Of a DNA stretch of 64,000 nucleotides, positions 25,216-37,318 are shown piece by piece. The position numbers and the translations under genes are program-made. Source of the DNA: Cyanoderma ruficeps. Its lineage: Eukaryota; Chordata; Aves; Passeriformes; Timaliidae. The notes beneath the pieces are model-generated. The model had not been told where the DNA came from. It did no database searches and saw nothing but the letters and a program-made list of their open reading frames with translations. Every line of letters starts with the position of its first letter. Position 1 is the stretch's first letter. The stretch lies in assembly GCA_008694505.1 (NCBI GenBank), contig VZDJ01000056.1:8538786-8602785 (forward strand), read 5' to 3'.

Positions 25216-26899
25216 AAGCATAAAAATGGAGCCCCCAGTTGTTGCTGACAATTACAGCCATCAGAGTTGGACCAATCTGCTCTTGCTTCAGGAGGCAAAG
25301 TGCATCTTGCAAAAATGCACCATTATTAAATATTCTCACATGGGATATCTGTGTTTCTATAAGACCCTTATATGACCTGTGGACACACAGAGTGTTTTGC
25401 ATAATATATATACTTTTATTTTCCTCTAGCTTTCTTATTATTTATTCAATAAATCCTTTTTTTCTTGCTGACAGCAGTTGTATTTATAAACCTAAATCCA
25501 ACACAGCAAAATGTTCATCACTTTATAAACTAAACGCTAATGTTTTATTTATGTGCAATGAACAGAGAAAAAAGAACTGAATTGATGTTTACCTAACAAG
25601 CTGCAAAAAAGTGCAGTAACATAATAGTGAAGTTCATAAGCATTCTGGCTTGTAATTTTTGGTGTCAACATTTGAATTGCAGAAAGAGCTTATGCAGACA
25701 TAGCACGTATACAAGTGCAGTTTAGATCTACATCTATAAAAATAACATCTGTTTAAGCATACATTACATTTAAAAATAACTGTACAGTGATCAGCTGGTT
25801 AAGTACAGTTAACCAGATGCCGTTTTAAAGTGCCAGATGGAACAATGAAACTAAGATTGAAAATTAAAAAATACTGTGAAAGGTCAAATCAATTAAGCAA
25901 CCTGTTTTGTTGGCATGTAACAGTTAAAAGTAAGTTAAAACTACTTAAGGAGTGAGCAATGTGAAGATGAAGCAGTTAATTTTTAACTTGCTATTTAGAA
26001 GAGGGAAAGATAAAATGCCTGCCATAGTTCCAGGGTCCCTCAGCAAGTCTAGGGGGATACTGGGAAAACAGGCACGGTTAAGTAATGTTTGCTTTGTTTG
26101 CTTTCAATTTAAAATAAATAATAACTCTCAGGCTTTTAAGTAGCCTCTTTTATGGCAGTCTGAGCTTGTGCAACACAGATGCAAACATCTCTTTCTTCTC
26201 TCCCATGATGAGTGGGAGACTCCTTGGTTGAATCTTCTCCCTGGGCTTGCTCTTTATGGCTGGGGATGGTGCCCAGAGGGGTCAGGGGTGGGCTTGGGAA
26301 CAGGCTGATGCCAGAGAATGCCATGGGAAGCAGAGACCCCTCATAAATGGGTTCTCCAAGCCGCATTTATTTCTGGGAACTAACCCCACCTGAATTAGGA
26401 GTGGCACCCAATAAGAGGTGTGAGGTGCAGTTTTAGAAAAAAAGAGGTGTCACTGTGACTCTGAATAAATGACAAACATTTGTTGAAATTGCACCTGATA
26501 ATAAGCCTCTGCAAGACAGATATGAGGAAGAGAGAGCTTATCCACCTGACCTCTTTGAAGTCCAAGGAGAAAAATAGCATCTTTGAAATATTATTTAGGC
26601 AATGCATTTTTTTCTTCAGTCGCAGCCAGTGTAAAATTCACAATCTAAATTTAAATTTTGGACAACAGGACGGTGCTATCCTTGCTTTAATCAGGAAGGT
26701 GTAATGATACCTGCAAGTCTGTTGGCAGGCAAGGCAGAACTTGTGGATAATGAGAGAGGAAGTGTTGATTTTCCGATTTTAACTGCTGCTGCTTTTTTGG
26801 GGATTTTTTTCCTAAATTCTGAAATCACTGCAACTCAGACACCCTATAAACAGTACATTGCTGGATAATCCTCCAGCTACAGTGCAGAAACCACGGACA
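25216..26899. other. Non-coding; contains one 22-bp hairpin
   Basis: AT-rich DNA. A perfect inverted repeat, CTGGTTAA with TTAACCAG around a 6-base loop, lies at 25795-25816 in a repeat-free stretch (about 25600-25930) that may itself be conserved. No gene or named repeat was seen. Confidence 0.5.
25795..25816. repeat. Inverted repeat, 8-bp arms
   Basis: The arms CTGGTTAA (25795-25802) and TTAACCAG (25809-25816) flank GTACAG. It could be a dimeric factor site. There is no T tract or other sign of a transcription terminator. Confidence 0.8.
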
Positions 26900-27310
26900 T
26901 CAGAAAATGTTTTGGAAAGAAGGTTTAGGCACCAAAGAGCCGTGGGGCTCCAGGTGGGGGGAGACGCTCAGCTGCCCCGGGGAAGAGCAATCCTCCCCCA
27001 AGAACAGCAGTGCCATCCATCAGCAACCCCAGCGGGAATTTTTCCTGAATGAGTGCAGGGCTATTTTCAACCTAGGAACTCGCTGTTGTTCCTTTGTTTT
27101 AGTAACTTTGTTTATGTGTGGTTGGCGGAGGCCAGGGGAGGAGGGCAGAGCGCCGGGGCACGTTGCTCCTTCCTGACACCTCCTCTGTTGCTCCCAGTAA
27201 AGTTCCCAGTAAAGGGGCAGCTGCACCTCTCCCGAGTGCAGGGCCAACTGTTTAGACCAGAAACACAATGAAAAGACTCTGCGGCTGTCAAAATAAATAG
27301 TTTCCCGGCA
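26900..27310. promoter_or_regulatory. GC-richer candidate regulatory element
   Basis: A GC-richer island within AT-rich DNA with CpGs at about 26940-26980 and 27080-27170. At 27091-27123 it lines up CCTTTGTT (SOX-type core), TTGTTTA (forkhead-type core) and TGTGGTT (RUNX-type core) within 33 bp. Overlapping short frames on both strands have no recognisable product. It could be an enhancer or a weak promoter of a non-coding RNA. Confidence 0.33.
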
Positions 27311-27719
27311 GGGGGGAGAATAGTATGGCTGTTCCTAGGAACTCCATGTACCCTGCTTCCAGAAAGTGCTGGGATAGGACACGCTACAGAGAGAGAGGAA
27401 ACAAGCCTGGCTTCTGCACTTGGCTCGCTCTTCCTCCTCACACTGAGAATAGTTACCCTACAGATCGCTGGTCCTGTTGGATTCCCTTTCATGGAAATAT
27501 TTTGCGTTCCTGCTGGTTTGGTGGCTGATGTTCAATTATTTTTATTTTTTTTTTTTCTCCCAAACAATTTCTCTTCAGTTGACAGTATAAAACAAACATT
27601 TGAGCCTGCTGTAAATAGAGAACATACCAGACCAGTGGCAGGTAGCTTGTGATGTTTAAGTGAGGTTGCCAACAGAAGTTTGTAAATCTGCAAAATTGTA
27701 TCATTATATTTAACAGACA
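27311..27719. other. Non-coding, nothing recognised
   Basis: Mixed composition, with a T-rich run at 27538-27557. No gene or repeat was recognised. Confidence 0.5.
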
Positions 27720-27870
27720 AATGTGTATAATATAAAATCAGTGAAAAGATAACATAATAAGTACTTTGACTATTATCTGGGGGCCTAATTAGACTGGTGG
27801 AATCACTGTAGTCAGTGAAATTAGACTAATACAACTGAGGGGAAGGAAAATCCAGCCCTTTAGCGGAATG
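27720..27870. promoter_or_regulatory. Candidate short conserved element
   Basis: A short repeat-free block containing CCTAATTAGACTGG near 27784 and a second ATTAGACTAATA near 27820, so two copies of an ATTAGACT-type word lie about 35 bp apart. It is consistent with a homeodomain-bound element. The evidence is weak. Confidence 0.28.
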
Positions 27871-30359
27871 AACGTTAATGGAGCCCTGTTGACATTTGCT
27901 GTCCCAGGTATTCAGCAGCTGTTCCTTTCCTTTGTAGAAAACAGGACTTTGCTCTTCCCAGACCATATTTTCTTGAATTTAACCCTCTGGCAGAGGAAGC
28001 TGTGGAGAGATAAGAGGGGCTAATCCCTGCCTGAAGTCCAGAATGTTTCACCAAGCATCTTCCCATCCTTGTCACTGCTTCTCTCTGGTCTCCAAAGATG
28101 GTATCTTGCAGCAGAATGGGGCTGCTAAACCCTGTGTTCTGCTCACAAGAACAGGTGCTGGGAGGCCACAGACCTTCGAGAAATCCAGGGTTATGCTCAC
28201 CTCTTTGCTCCAGCTCAGGCACTAAGAGGCAGTCCCCTGGTGGGGGGTTCTGGGGCAATATTGCTGCCTGGGATTCCAGGCAGAAATAGCCAAACCATGT
28301 GCAAGGGGCAGAGAGATGTGTGGACTGGCAGTAGTGGTATGAAGGATAGTGATGGAAAGGCTGGAGGGTGTAGAGGGAGCAGAGAGGAGCAGGAATTTCA
28401 TTGGGATATGTTGGACTGGTGGCTTACTTGGGGACATGAATCATTCAGTGCGAGCAAATTGTTTCCCTGATGAAGGAAATAACTCTCAAGGAAGATGTTT
28501 GGATTAAATTTTGCCATCACGCTCAGGTGTGGATGAGATGCCTGTGCTTGCAAGGCACAGTGCACTACTGGTGGGGTGAACCTTTGTGGGTGGAAGAACA
28601 TTCCGGCAGCTGGTAGTGGGATTGGGGCATTTCTTCCTCTGGGAGTAGGAATTCAAGCAAGCTGGAGCACCTGGAGGGCGAGACAGGAGATCTACCTGGC
28701 TGCAGGCTGATTGATTGTGTTTCTGTTTCCCCCAACACCCAGTGCCTGGCCAGCCTTCCTCATTACTCTTCTCCTCAGTGCTCTCCTAACCTGTAGCTAA
28801 ATCACCCTTGGCAAGTTTTCCTTCCCTTGCAAAGACGGCAACTCCCCTGTCAAGTTCTTGAGCATTTGTTTGTGCAATGAAATCTGTGATGCTCTAAATC
28901 TCAATGTGCATCAGCTGGCATGCTCTGACATTTGGAGAGCCTCACATTCATTGTGTGCCAGACACACAACGAGAGGCCTCAGCACAGATGTAGCTGGACC
29001 CCAGGTTCATCTTGGAAGGTAGGGAGGGATGTGCTGTGGGTCAGCAAGTGACCCGGAGGCTTTTGGTGGGGGAGGGAGGACTGGAAGGGAGCAGTGGATA
29101 GCCAGCTGGCTGATCGCGTCGAAAGCAGGACAAACAGTTGAATATCATTTTCTTCTGAATTCCTAAAGTACCAGGACATCTGGCTACCTGAAATACATCA
29201 ACAAATAGGTCAGCTAAGACTGCAAACGCGCGCCTCACACAACAGCGCCGTGAGGAGAGTGAGGGCGACTCTGCCAAGGAAAGCCTTCCTTTTCACAGTA
29301 ACATTTTCTTCTAAAATCCACTGCAGGCTTTTTGACTAAGATCACTGGAAAATGTGTTAGTCTTGGAATCTCTAATTAAAAGAAAAAAAAAAAGAGGGAA
29401 AGATATTCAGGGAGAGTGTATTTCTGGGGTGGAAGCAGGAGTCCTGCAGCCCTGGGCAGTGTGGACAGGGTTTTCTGTGTCCCTGCATTGTGGTGTTCCC
29501 CATTTGCAGTGTGCCTGGTCACACCATCACTCGGGGAGGGGCCTTCTCCCCCATTTTCCCATGTTTTCCCTTACACCACTGCAGCTGGGCTGATCTGGGA
29601 GCACTTTGCAGCATCTGCACAGCCCCAGTGCCCACAGGGGCTGGAAGGCAGGAGGGGATTTGCCTCAGTGACCATTCCATTGTTTCTTATTTCTACAGCA
29701 TGGACAGTGCCTTATAGAAACCCCCTGAACTGCCCAAAAATTCCATGTGTTACATCCCTCCTTAGGCATTTGCAGGATAGGCTTTTTCCTCGTGGCAATG
29801 AACACTCAAAATGACTCCAAATTTCTCTGTGTAAAAATGCAACACTCCAATTATTTTTGTCACTGGTGACCTTTCCAAGCCTCTTTTACCCCAAACTATA
29901 TTTATAGATGTATCACAGCTTCTATGCCTGATTAGGGTAATGTGTGGGAGCTGAAGTAAATGATGCCACTGTTTGTCCCCTCTTTTAGAGGCTTTAAAAA
30001 TATATGCATTTTTAAAGCCTGCAAGGTTCTTATAACTTTTTTCCCCACCTTCTCAAGCCACAGAGGAACCAGTTGGTCCCAATATGTAAAATTCTTACAA
30101 TAAAAGTCAAATATGGAATATTAAAACAAATAAAATAAAGTCATACTGTTGTTATCACTTTATGGATTCTGGGGCACTGGGTAATGCCTTTTTTCAGTCT
30201 TTCTTTTGCTAAATCAACATTAGCTAGCAACACACCTAATCTTGACTGAACTATGTTATTTCCTGCCTCCCTGCCTTTCCTGTCTAAATCTCACTCTCTG
30301 CTGAAGCAGCTAAATTTGCTGCAAATGAGGAATATTTTGGGATATGAATTTTCTTACAA
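27871..30359. other. Non-coding, moderately GC-rich, no gene recognised
   Basis: Moderately GC-rich DNA to about 29.8 kb, which lengthens chance frames (29416-29814 is 132 codons, plus). A tight CpG cluster occurs at 29225-29268. No domain, splice context or named repeat was recognised. Confidence 0.5.
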
Positions 30360-30617
30360 AACATGGGGAGAGATCTAATGCTGTAAGCAAACAGAGCTCT
30401 AATTAATGCAGATCTGGGCTATTGAAAGCGTTTGTAGGTTACGGTTATCAAAAAAAGAGATCAAGAAATTGATGCTGAACCCAGTACTGGCACACAGGAT
30501 AAATACTGACCGCAAACATTTTTGGGAATGGTACCGGAGCAGATGTGAGCTCAGAAATTCTGGACCTGGAACATATGGGTTTTAATAAACAGACTTCTGT
30601 TCCAGCTCCTCAGTTGC

Positions 30618-30639
30618 TTTTTTTTTTTCTTTTTTTTTT
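30618..30639. repeat. Interrupted poly-T tract
   Basis: A run of 11 T, one C, then 10 T on the plus strand. It may be a worn poly-A tail of a minus-strand retroposon, but no element body is recognisable next to it. Confidence 0.85.
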
Positions 30640-30865
30640 AACTGTTCTTGCTTAATTTTATGTGCCTGTGTATGCTCCCATTATTAATTAATCTACAAGT
30701 ATTTGGCATCGCTTCATCGTCGAGGTTTTCTCTAATTTGCAAACGTGCTGTTTTACTTTGAGCAGGACTTGTGTAGCTAATGTTAGAATGGAAACATTTT
30801 TAACCCTCTGTTCCATCGGGTTCCTCTCATCCCCTTTTCTCCTTCGAAGAGGAGTAGCTGTCTTT

Positions 30866-30899
30866 ATGTGTGTGCACGTGCACACGTGCGTGTGTGTAT
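30866..30899. repeat. 34-bp alternating purine/pyrimidine tract
   Basis: Purine and pyrimidine alternate without error over 34 bp, mostly TG/CG steps, a composition known to favour left-handed Z-DNA. It contains a perfect 16-bp palindrome at 30870-30885 and two CACGTG E-boxes at 30875-30880 and 30883-30888. Confidence 0.88.
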
Positions 30900-31030
30900 T
30901 ATTAGCTGTGCTGTCATTTTTAATCCTTTTCTTTCAATCATCATTTTTGCCTCAGACATGAAATATTTCAGTCTACCACGCTGCACAGGCTGCTCACGGT
31001 GAAACACTCGTAGCATTTTCAAAATCTAAA

Positions 31031-34000
31031 ACAGAGGAATACCATGAGGATAGAACAAAAGAAATTAAAACACTAGATATGCCACAGTTGTCTTATGCAG
31101 CTGTTAGAAATTTAATTATTTTATCTCATAGAATAATGTGCCCTTCAGAAATCATTTTGGACTAGATGTTTCAAACCAATGATCTGTAGTTAATTATCTT
31201 TAATAACTGTTGCACATTATGGTTAGATCTATGTTTTTGCTAAACCAATTAATAATATCTTCATTAGTATAAAGACAAGGTAGCTGGATCCTTTCATTTT
31301 TCACATTGAAAGAGTAGATATTTTAAACAGTGTAATTTACTTTAGCCATACATTCCCGATGATATGACTAATTAATGAAACTTCAAAGACATATAACTTC
31401 CAAAAGCTACTTATTTAAAGTCATTGTTGAGCACTTAATGACATTATGTTGGGGCATTGCAGAAACCATCACTTGCCTGAGTGTTGAATTTGCTAAACCT
31501 TTTTACGCTACCAAACTGAAGGAAGCTTGAGTAATATTGAAAAGCAAATTGAGCCAATATTTCTTCATGTTCAAAAAAACCCGCCACGAAAACCTGTTGA
31601 TTACAAGAGGACCTATCAAAAGTTGATGACCTCCTTTCTGCTTACACATTGCAGCTGCCAGTTTGACTTATTCATGCAAGTCCGTGTGGAAAACTCTGGA
31701 AAAAGAGCAAAGAAAATATTCTATACTTTAAGAGTTGGGTGGAGTTAATTTTGTTCAGAACCACTTGTTGTCTAAATATTCCTTTTATATCTGCTTTTTT
31801 CATTTTATTTTTTTTCATGTCCATGTCTCATTTTTTCAACTGGCTGATAACTACCACATAATTTTAGTCTGCTACCCAGCAAAAAATTAATTCTGAGTAC
31901 AGTATTAAATGCACCAATCATTGCTTTGGTATTACCAGTGCTCCTGGTAGCACAGAGAATAAACTTATGGATGGTTTGGGGCCAAATGGTTTGGGTCTCC
32001 TGTTTAGGCATGTGAACTGATGAAAAGATTCTCCCGCAAAATTTCCCTGACCTTGAGGTAAACTGAAGGCACAAAAAGATGTATTCTGTTTTTCATCCTG
32101 TATGTATTTTCATACAATCTTCAAATATCATCCACCCATCAGGGAAGGCTTTCTGAATCTTAAAAGAGCATCGTATATACAGCCCTCCAAGAAGTGGTAT
32201 TTCCCACCGTGGAGTGCTCTACACCAGGAATCAAGTCGAAATAAAAAACCTAAAAAATAAAAAAAGGAGAAAAAAAAATTACATCTAAGAGAATAAAACA
32301 GTGCAGTCAACTGTGCACAGGGCTGGAAGGCCAGGAGAGAAGTGTTAACAGCCAGTTGTGACAGCTATAAAATAATTATCCTAGCAGTGAGCACCTGGTC
32401 CTTCAGCTGCGGGGCTTCCCACAGGAGTTATCTTCAGTCCTGGTGCAGAAAGGGAAGAGGTGAATACATTTAGTCAGGATTAGACTGAACTGGAGGCAGA
32501 AATGGGGTTCATGGTCCATGTCTGTGCCAGGCATCTGCTGGCAGAGCTTGGGGCTGCTCCTCCTAATTCACCCCTAAAGGCTGATCCTGTTGGGAAGGTA
32601 AAAAGGTGTGCGTTCCCTAAATACAGATCTGGTGGCCTTGGGGGCTTTGGGGGTTGTAGAAATGCATCACTTAAGAGCAAAGAAAGGAAGGAGCTTTACA
32701 GTGAGTTATTGGTTAAGTTTTAGGGGCTTTGTCCGTGTGATTTGTTGACTGGCATTTCTAATACAGGTTAACCTCCTGCAATGTGCAGGTTACCCCAAGT
32801 GATGGATCTTTAATGACAATATTAATACACAATAAAAGGAAAAAATGGAAGGTGTCTAAAAGAAATCTTTTCACACTGTATTTCTTTTTTTCTCTGTGTG
32901 TCTACTGAATTAAAAGCATAAGACTCCTCAGGGGCAAATCTATAGTGGCTGTCTGGAAATGACCAGTTCAAACCAACTTGTGGGAACCTGGCGGGGAAAG
33001 CATCCAAAAGATCATTTTCTAGTGGCGACTTTATCTTGACAACTTGTAAACTCAGATATCTCTGGAAAACAATGACATTTTTCTCAGGTGCCAGCACTTC
33101 TGCAAAGTTGCTTTCCCCCCTTAAGCCATGCCATCTAAAAAATGCTGTGTATTAGTGCCACGCTGTTTGAAGCTGCAGCTATTAATGCTCCAGTGAGCTG
33201 TAGGAGCCTGTGTGATCCTCAACTCTGTGGTCTGGTGGGCTGAATCTTCTCTATCTAAGGGAGAGAAAAATTTCCCCTAAATTTATTATCCTTTTTTTAA
33301 TCCCGCATGACTATTTTTCTTCAGTTACCCTGAAAATACTGAAATATTGAAAATACTGAAAATACTGAATAATATTAGGCTGCCTGCAAACTGTAATTCT
33401 ATTTGATGAAAAAACTTGAGCAAAATTATTTTTCTGGTATTGAGTTGAATGGAATATTTTAGATTTAAAATTTTATATACATTTTCATCCAGACTTTGCT
33501 ATAGGCTCTACCATTTTTTAAATTAAGTAATGGACATGAAACATTGTGTTGTTGATTCCTCATTTTGTTTATCTTTCCTAGAAATCTAAAATATTTAGAT
33601 TTCTATGCTTTTATTAAAGGATGTAGTCATTCTGAAACTCTTCAGTACTGGTCCATTAATATTTTTGGGATATTTTGAGGTGTAAGCAATATAAATAGGT
33701 AGGTTTATAGTAGTCATAAATATTATCTAGCTACAACTTATTCTTAATGCCCTTGCAAGAAAATAACACCATTGTTCGTTTTCATTCCCTGGGGTTTACT
33801 CTTTGATGTCCTACATACCTAATCAATCTTTAAACTAATGCCAAGTCTGATTAAAGATTGTCGGATGAGGCTGGTACTTGTTACTTCATATTTTTGCTGC
33901 AAGGAAGGAGTGTCCAGATGAGGAAGTTCAGTGTTTGGATAAGTGAAGTTGTCTTATTAACTAAAATTTTGAACTGAATACCTCAGTGAACAAGAAATGT

Positions 34001-35999
34001 CACTGCAGAAATGGATGATGTTTCTGGAATAAGGATCACATCATTTTCCTCTTTCACCTGTGCAGGACATCCATGTTGGAATATTACCGGAGGCATTTTG
34101 AAATTACCTCTGCTGTGAGAGTAGCTTGAGCTGTTGTTTGAGTTGTTTCTAGCATACAGCCGTATTTTATTTCATTTCATTTCAGTGATTTGCCATATAT
34201 CTTTTGAGAACTTTAACCTCTCCCATTTTGGGCTGACACAGTAACTCAAGCTCTTTTCTCTTCCTTTTAAAGTCTGGGCAGCCAAAAAAATCCAAACATT
34301 CACAATGTTTCTGTGCCTTGAAAGTGAGTTACCAGGAACTGGGAGAGGCACTGGACGAGTTAGGTTACAGATGGAAATCATTATTCTGTTTGATGAAAGT
34401 TTCAGTAATATTCTCCAACCTTGAGGTGAAGGAGGCTGGCTTGTGTGGCTCCGTGTCACAGCATCTTGTTCCAGTGGGAAAGTAAATGAAACTCCTCAGT
34501 TTCCATAGACTTGGACTTTGCACTGGGGGTTAGTTTGCATGAGATACCGGTATTGTGTGCAAGCCAGAAATGAATTCGAGCAAATCTCGGTTGTATAAGC
34601 TGATGTTAGTGAAATTATTGAAAATTTACCTCTTGAGAACTTCTGGTAATTAAAGATTGCTTCTGGAGGTTCCCCTGCTCTTCAGAAATAACCTTGTGAA
34701 GTGTTTGTCTAAGGGCTGTTCACAACCTGCCTTTCTCAGAGTCACTCCTCGCTGCTGTGAAAGCAGGGGTTGGATATGGAAAACAAGCATTTTTAGCACA
34801 CCTCCTTCTTTGCAGAGTCTGTGTTTGGTTGGTAAGCCCTCAAGGAAGAAACACATAATATAGGGAATTTGATCTCTAATTTGGATATCACATTCGTAAC
34901 ACCTTAAAATTATGATAATGTGATTCTGTTACTGGAGGACTAATTGGGAAACCACAAAATCTTGGAATGCATAAGCCAGTCCCACATTAATGTTACTTAA
35001 TGCAAATGCATTGGTTTTGGGGTTGGGAGTATTTTATAATTTAAGTAAGCAGTTTAAATTATGTGGTTATAACTTAAACAAAATGTATTGTGCATGGGAG
35101 TGATAATTCAGAAGCCTCGTGGCCACTTATCCAACTCCTTATCCCATGAGAATTATGCATGTTATAAAAAATCTTGAATGAACCAGCAGCGGTTAAGAAT
35201 ATATATCTGAACACTTCCCTAGCTCCCAAGAAAATGAGTGATTGAAAATGTTAAATGTTGCTGCTGCCATATTTATGAACAGGAATCAAAGCTCTCGAGG
35301 CCATAAAACTTCATTTTCTGGTTGTAGCCCAACTCATTTGGCCAAACGATACCCCTTAGGAGTGAGCTGGATGAGAGAGACTCGAGTCCCATCTGAGGCA
35401 AATGTCTTGCAAGGTATTTTCTTTTCAGTAATCAGTATGAACCAGTCGTATAACTTGTGTCTGTTGAACTGAGAAAAAGGATTTCAGATACTAAAGATCA
35501 AATAGAATATTGGTAAAAAGCCTCATCTAAAACCAAAACTTGTCAGAGAATGAAAAAAAAAAATCCCAAACCCAGATGTTTTCTTCTCTTCCTTAGGATG
35601 GAGACTATTTCTTAAAAGCAAGTTCATATTCATCTGCCCATTCTGATTATGGCTGGGTCAGAAAAACTAAATATACTGAGAGAGACAATTGCTAAGCTAA
35701 CCCAAAGCAGAGAAGATTGGAGAGCTGGCATGAAAACCTGCACAGGTTAAGCATGTACAGTGCCCTAGGACAGAGGATGAGCAGGGAGCGCTGATGGGGA
35801 ACAAAGCTACTGCATTTCCCCTACTGTTTTTCTTGTTGACGATTTGATTTTTTTTTGGTGATAGCAACCAGAAACACTGTTTCCTGTGAAAATAATAATA
35901 AAAAAAAAGTCCTCTGAAAACTGCGTAGCTGGAAAAAAATCTGGTTCTTGTAGCTGCGAGAATTAGTGTACTACCCTGCCCTAAGTAAAGGACTACATC
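31031..35999. other. Non-coding, nothing firm
   Basis: AT-rich DNA. A repeat-free stretch at about 31140-31460 with GTTAATTATC and CCAATTAATAAT sites resembles the candidate elements but carries almost no CpG. A minisatellite-like run lies at 33331-33374. Open frames are all below 100 codons and unrecognised. Confidence 0.5.
33331..33374 (+). repeat. Short tandem repeat, 9-bp unit
   Basis: About four copies of TGAAAATAC with one 8-base variant (TGAAATAT at 33340-33347), ending in a degenerate copy. Confidence 0.85.
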
Positions 36000-36500
36000 C
36001 GGAATTAAACCCAGCTTCCCTCTGCCTTTGTTTTATTTATTATCGGCAGAATTGCTTTGTACGAATGTTATGAAAGAGCCCTGCACCGGGGAGTTTTTTT
36101 GTAAATGAGCCATTAGCTTGAGTAAACAGGGTCTGGACGGAGTTTGAAGCCTCCACAAGGCGGCACTGGCGCATCTCGCATCCCAGTTCCCTTTCCCGGC
36201 TGGATGCTCCCTCGCCAAACGTTTCGAAATTTTACGTGCACGCTTTCCATCAAAAAAACACCCCCTCTTCCGCTTCTAAATTTTCGTGTTACCTTGCAAA
36301 GTGTTGGGTTAACAAAATAAGAGTTAACCTTGATAAAAGCCGTCAGTAATTTCTTATACAATGGATATTGTGTGTTCTGGGAGCTCTAAAGCAATGATAA
36401 TATAAATTGGCTATTTGCAGTGACAAACAATATTCTTTTAGTGCTTCAATATATCAGTGACTTGCGAATTTTGTACCCAGTTGCTGCTTTCCTTTCCGTG
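36000..36500. promoter_or_regulatory. Candidate conserved element with compact CpG cluster
   Basis: Twelve CpGs fall between 36138 and 36286 although the surrounding DNA is AT-rich and CpG-poor. To the right lie an inverted repeat GGTTAAC/GTTAACC (36307-36329) and a repeat-free AT-rich tail to about 36490. The overlapping minus-strand frames (36033-36218 and 36113-36361) are short and unrecognised. The cluster is too small for a classic CpG-island promoter, so a conserved enhancer or a minor promoter is more likely. Conservation was not measured. Confidence 0.43.
36307..36329. repeat. GTTAAC inverted repeat
   Basis: GGTTAAC (36307-36313) and GTTAACC (36323-36329) flank 9 bases. Each arm holds a GTTAAC palindrome resembling an HNF1-type half-site, though the spacing is not that of a single canonical site. 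Confidence 0.75.
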
Positions 36501-37099
36501 GTCTTTGCAACATGTTCAAAAAGTTTCAGAAGCTGGTTTTATTTGATTTCTGTGGGTTAACAAATGGAGGCACCACATGCGTGCATGGTTCTTTTCTCCC
36601 CCCACTGATCACAGCTGGTGACTGATATGAAGCTACTTCTTGTCTTTACAAACTTGACTCCAGCCAGCTGAGATCCAGGCCCTACTGCCTTTTCTCTATT
36701 AAATACATACTGAACTCTGTCAATAAACAGCAACATGGGAGAGGAGAGCAGTGGGCACAGCAAAACAAAGTGGTTTTCCTGATGGCAGCCCCGTTAGCAA
36801 GCAGAGTGTTGCTGCTGTCAGTAAGGATGCAAGGCTGCCCATTTAATCTACTTATGCAGTAAAAATGCAACTGGAGAAATGATGTAATAGCAGCAAATGC
36901 TTCCTCTGACCCTGTGTCACCCAAGGCAAGCCGAGTGGGGTACACTCTGCAAGCCCTGCAAATCTTGTGTCCCTATTCCAAATAAAGCAGGGCTGTTTTA
37001 GTGAGAGATTTTTAGTATATCAGGGTTTAAAAGAGATTTTAACAAACTTTAGAATAAGATTTATACAATGCCTTTTTTTTTCTGTGCTGATACTACTCT
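36501..37099. other. Non-coding, nothing recognised
   Basis: Mixed-composition DNA immediately left of a CR1 LINE tail. No gene or repeat was recognised. Confidence 0.5.
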
Positions 37100-37318
37100 A
37101 TAGAATCATTGAACAATTTGGGCTGGAAGGGACAGTAAAGATCATCTCATTCCACCCCTCTTCCATGGGCAGGGACACCTTCCACTATCCCAGGTTGGTC
37201 CAAATCCCCTCCAATGCAGCCTTGGACAATTCCAGGGATGGGGCTGTCACAGCTTCTCTGGGTAGCCTGTACAAGTGTCTCACCATCCTCACAGTAAAAA
37301 GTTTCTCCTTGTCACCAT
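37100..37318 (-). repeat. CR1 LINE, 5'-truncated 3' end
   Basis: Read on the plus strand it starts with TAGAATCATTGAA, the reverse complement of the CR1 terminal octamer repeat. It then runs through TTTGGGCTGGAAGGGAC, CATGGGCAGGGACACCTTCC, TTCCAGGGATGGGGC, CACAGCTTCTCTGGG and CCTCACAGTAAA in the order typical of avian CR1 3' regions. Only about 220 bp of a roughly 4.5-kb element is present, as is normal for CR1. The open frame across it (36967-37368) is not a gene. Confidence 0.93.

Larger units (their letters stand above)
30360..31030. promoter_or_regulatory. Candidate conserved non-coding region
   Basis: Repeat-poor block with TTATTAATTAAT near 30681-30692, CpGs near 30711, 30718, 30721, 30744 and 30817, and the alternating purine/pyrimidine tract at 30866-30899 with two CACGTG boxes. 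An interrupted T run at 30618-30639 splits it into a left part (30360-30600) and a right part (30650-31030). Enhancer-like by texture only. Confidence 0.36.

Noticed and set aside
31129..31190. CATAGAAT octamer followed by a GGACTAGATG word
   Set aside because: The two words belong to opposite CR1 orientations, so they do not form one element.
34200..34250. Possible MIR core (TTTAACCTCTCCCATTTTGG)
   Set aside because: Only a short word agrees and the flanks do not follow the MIR core.
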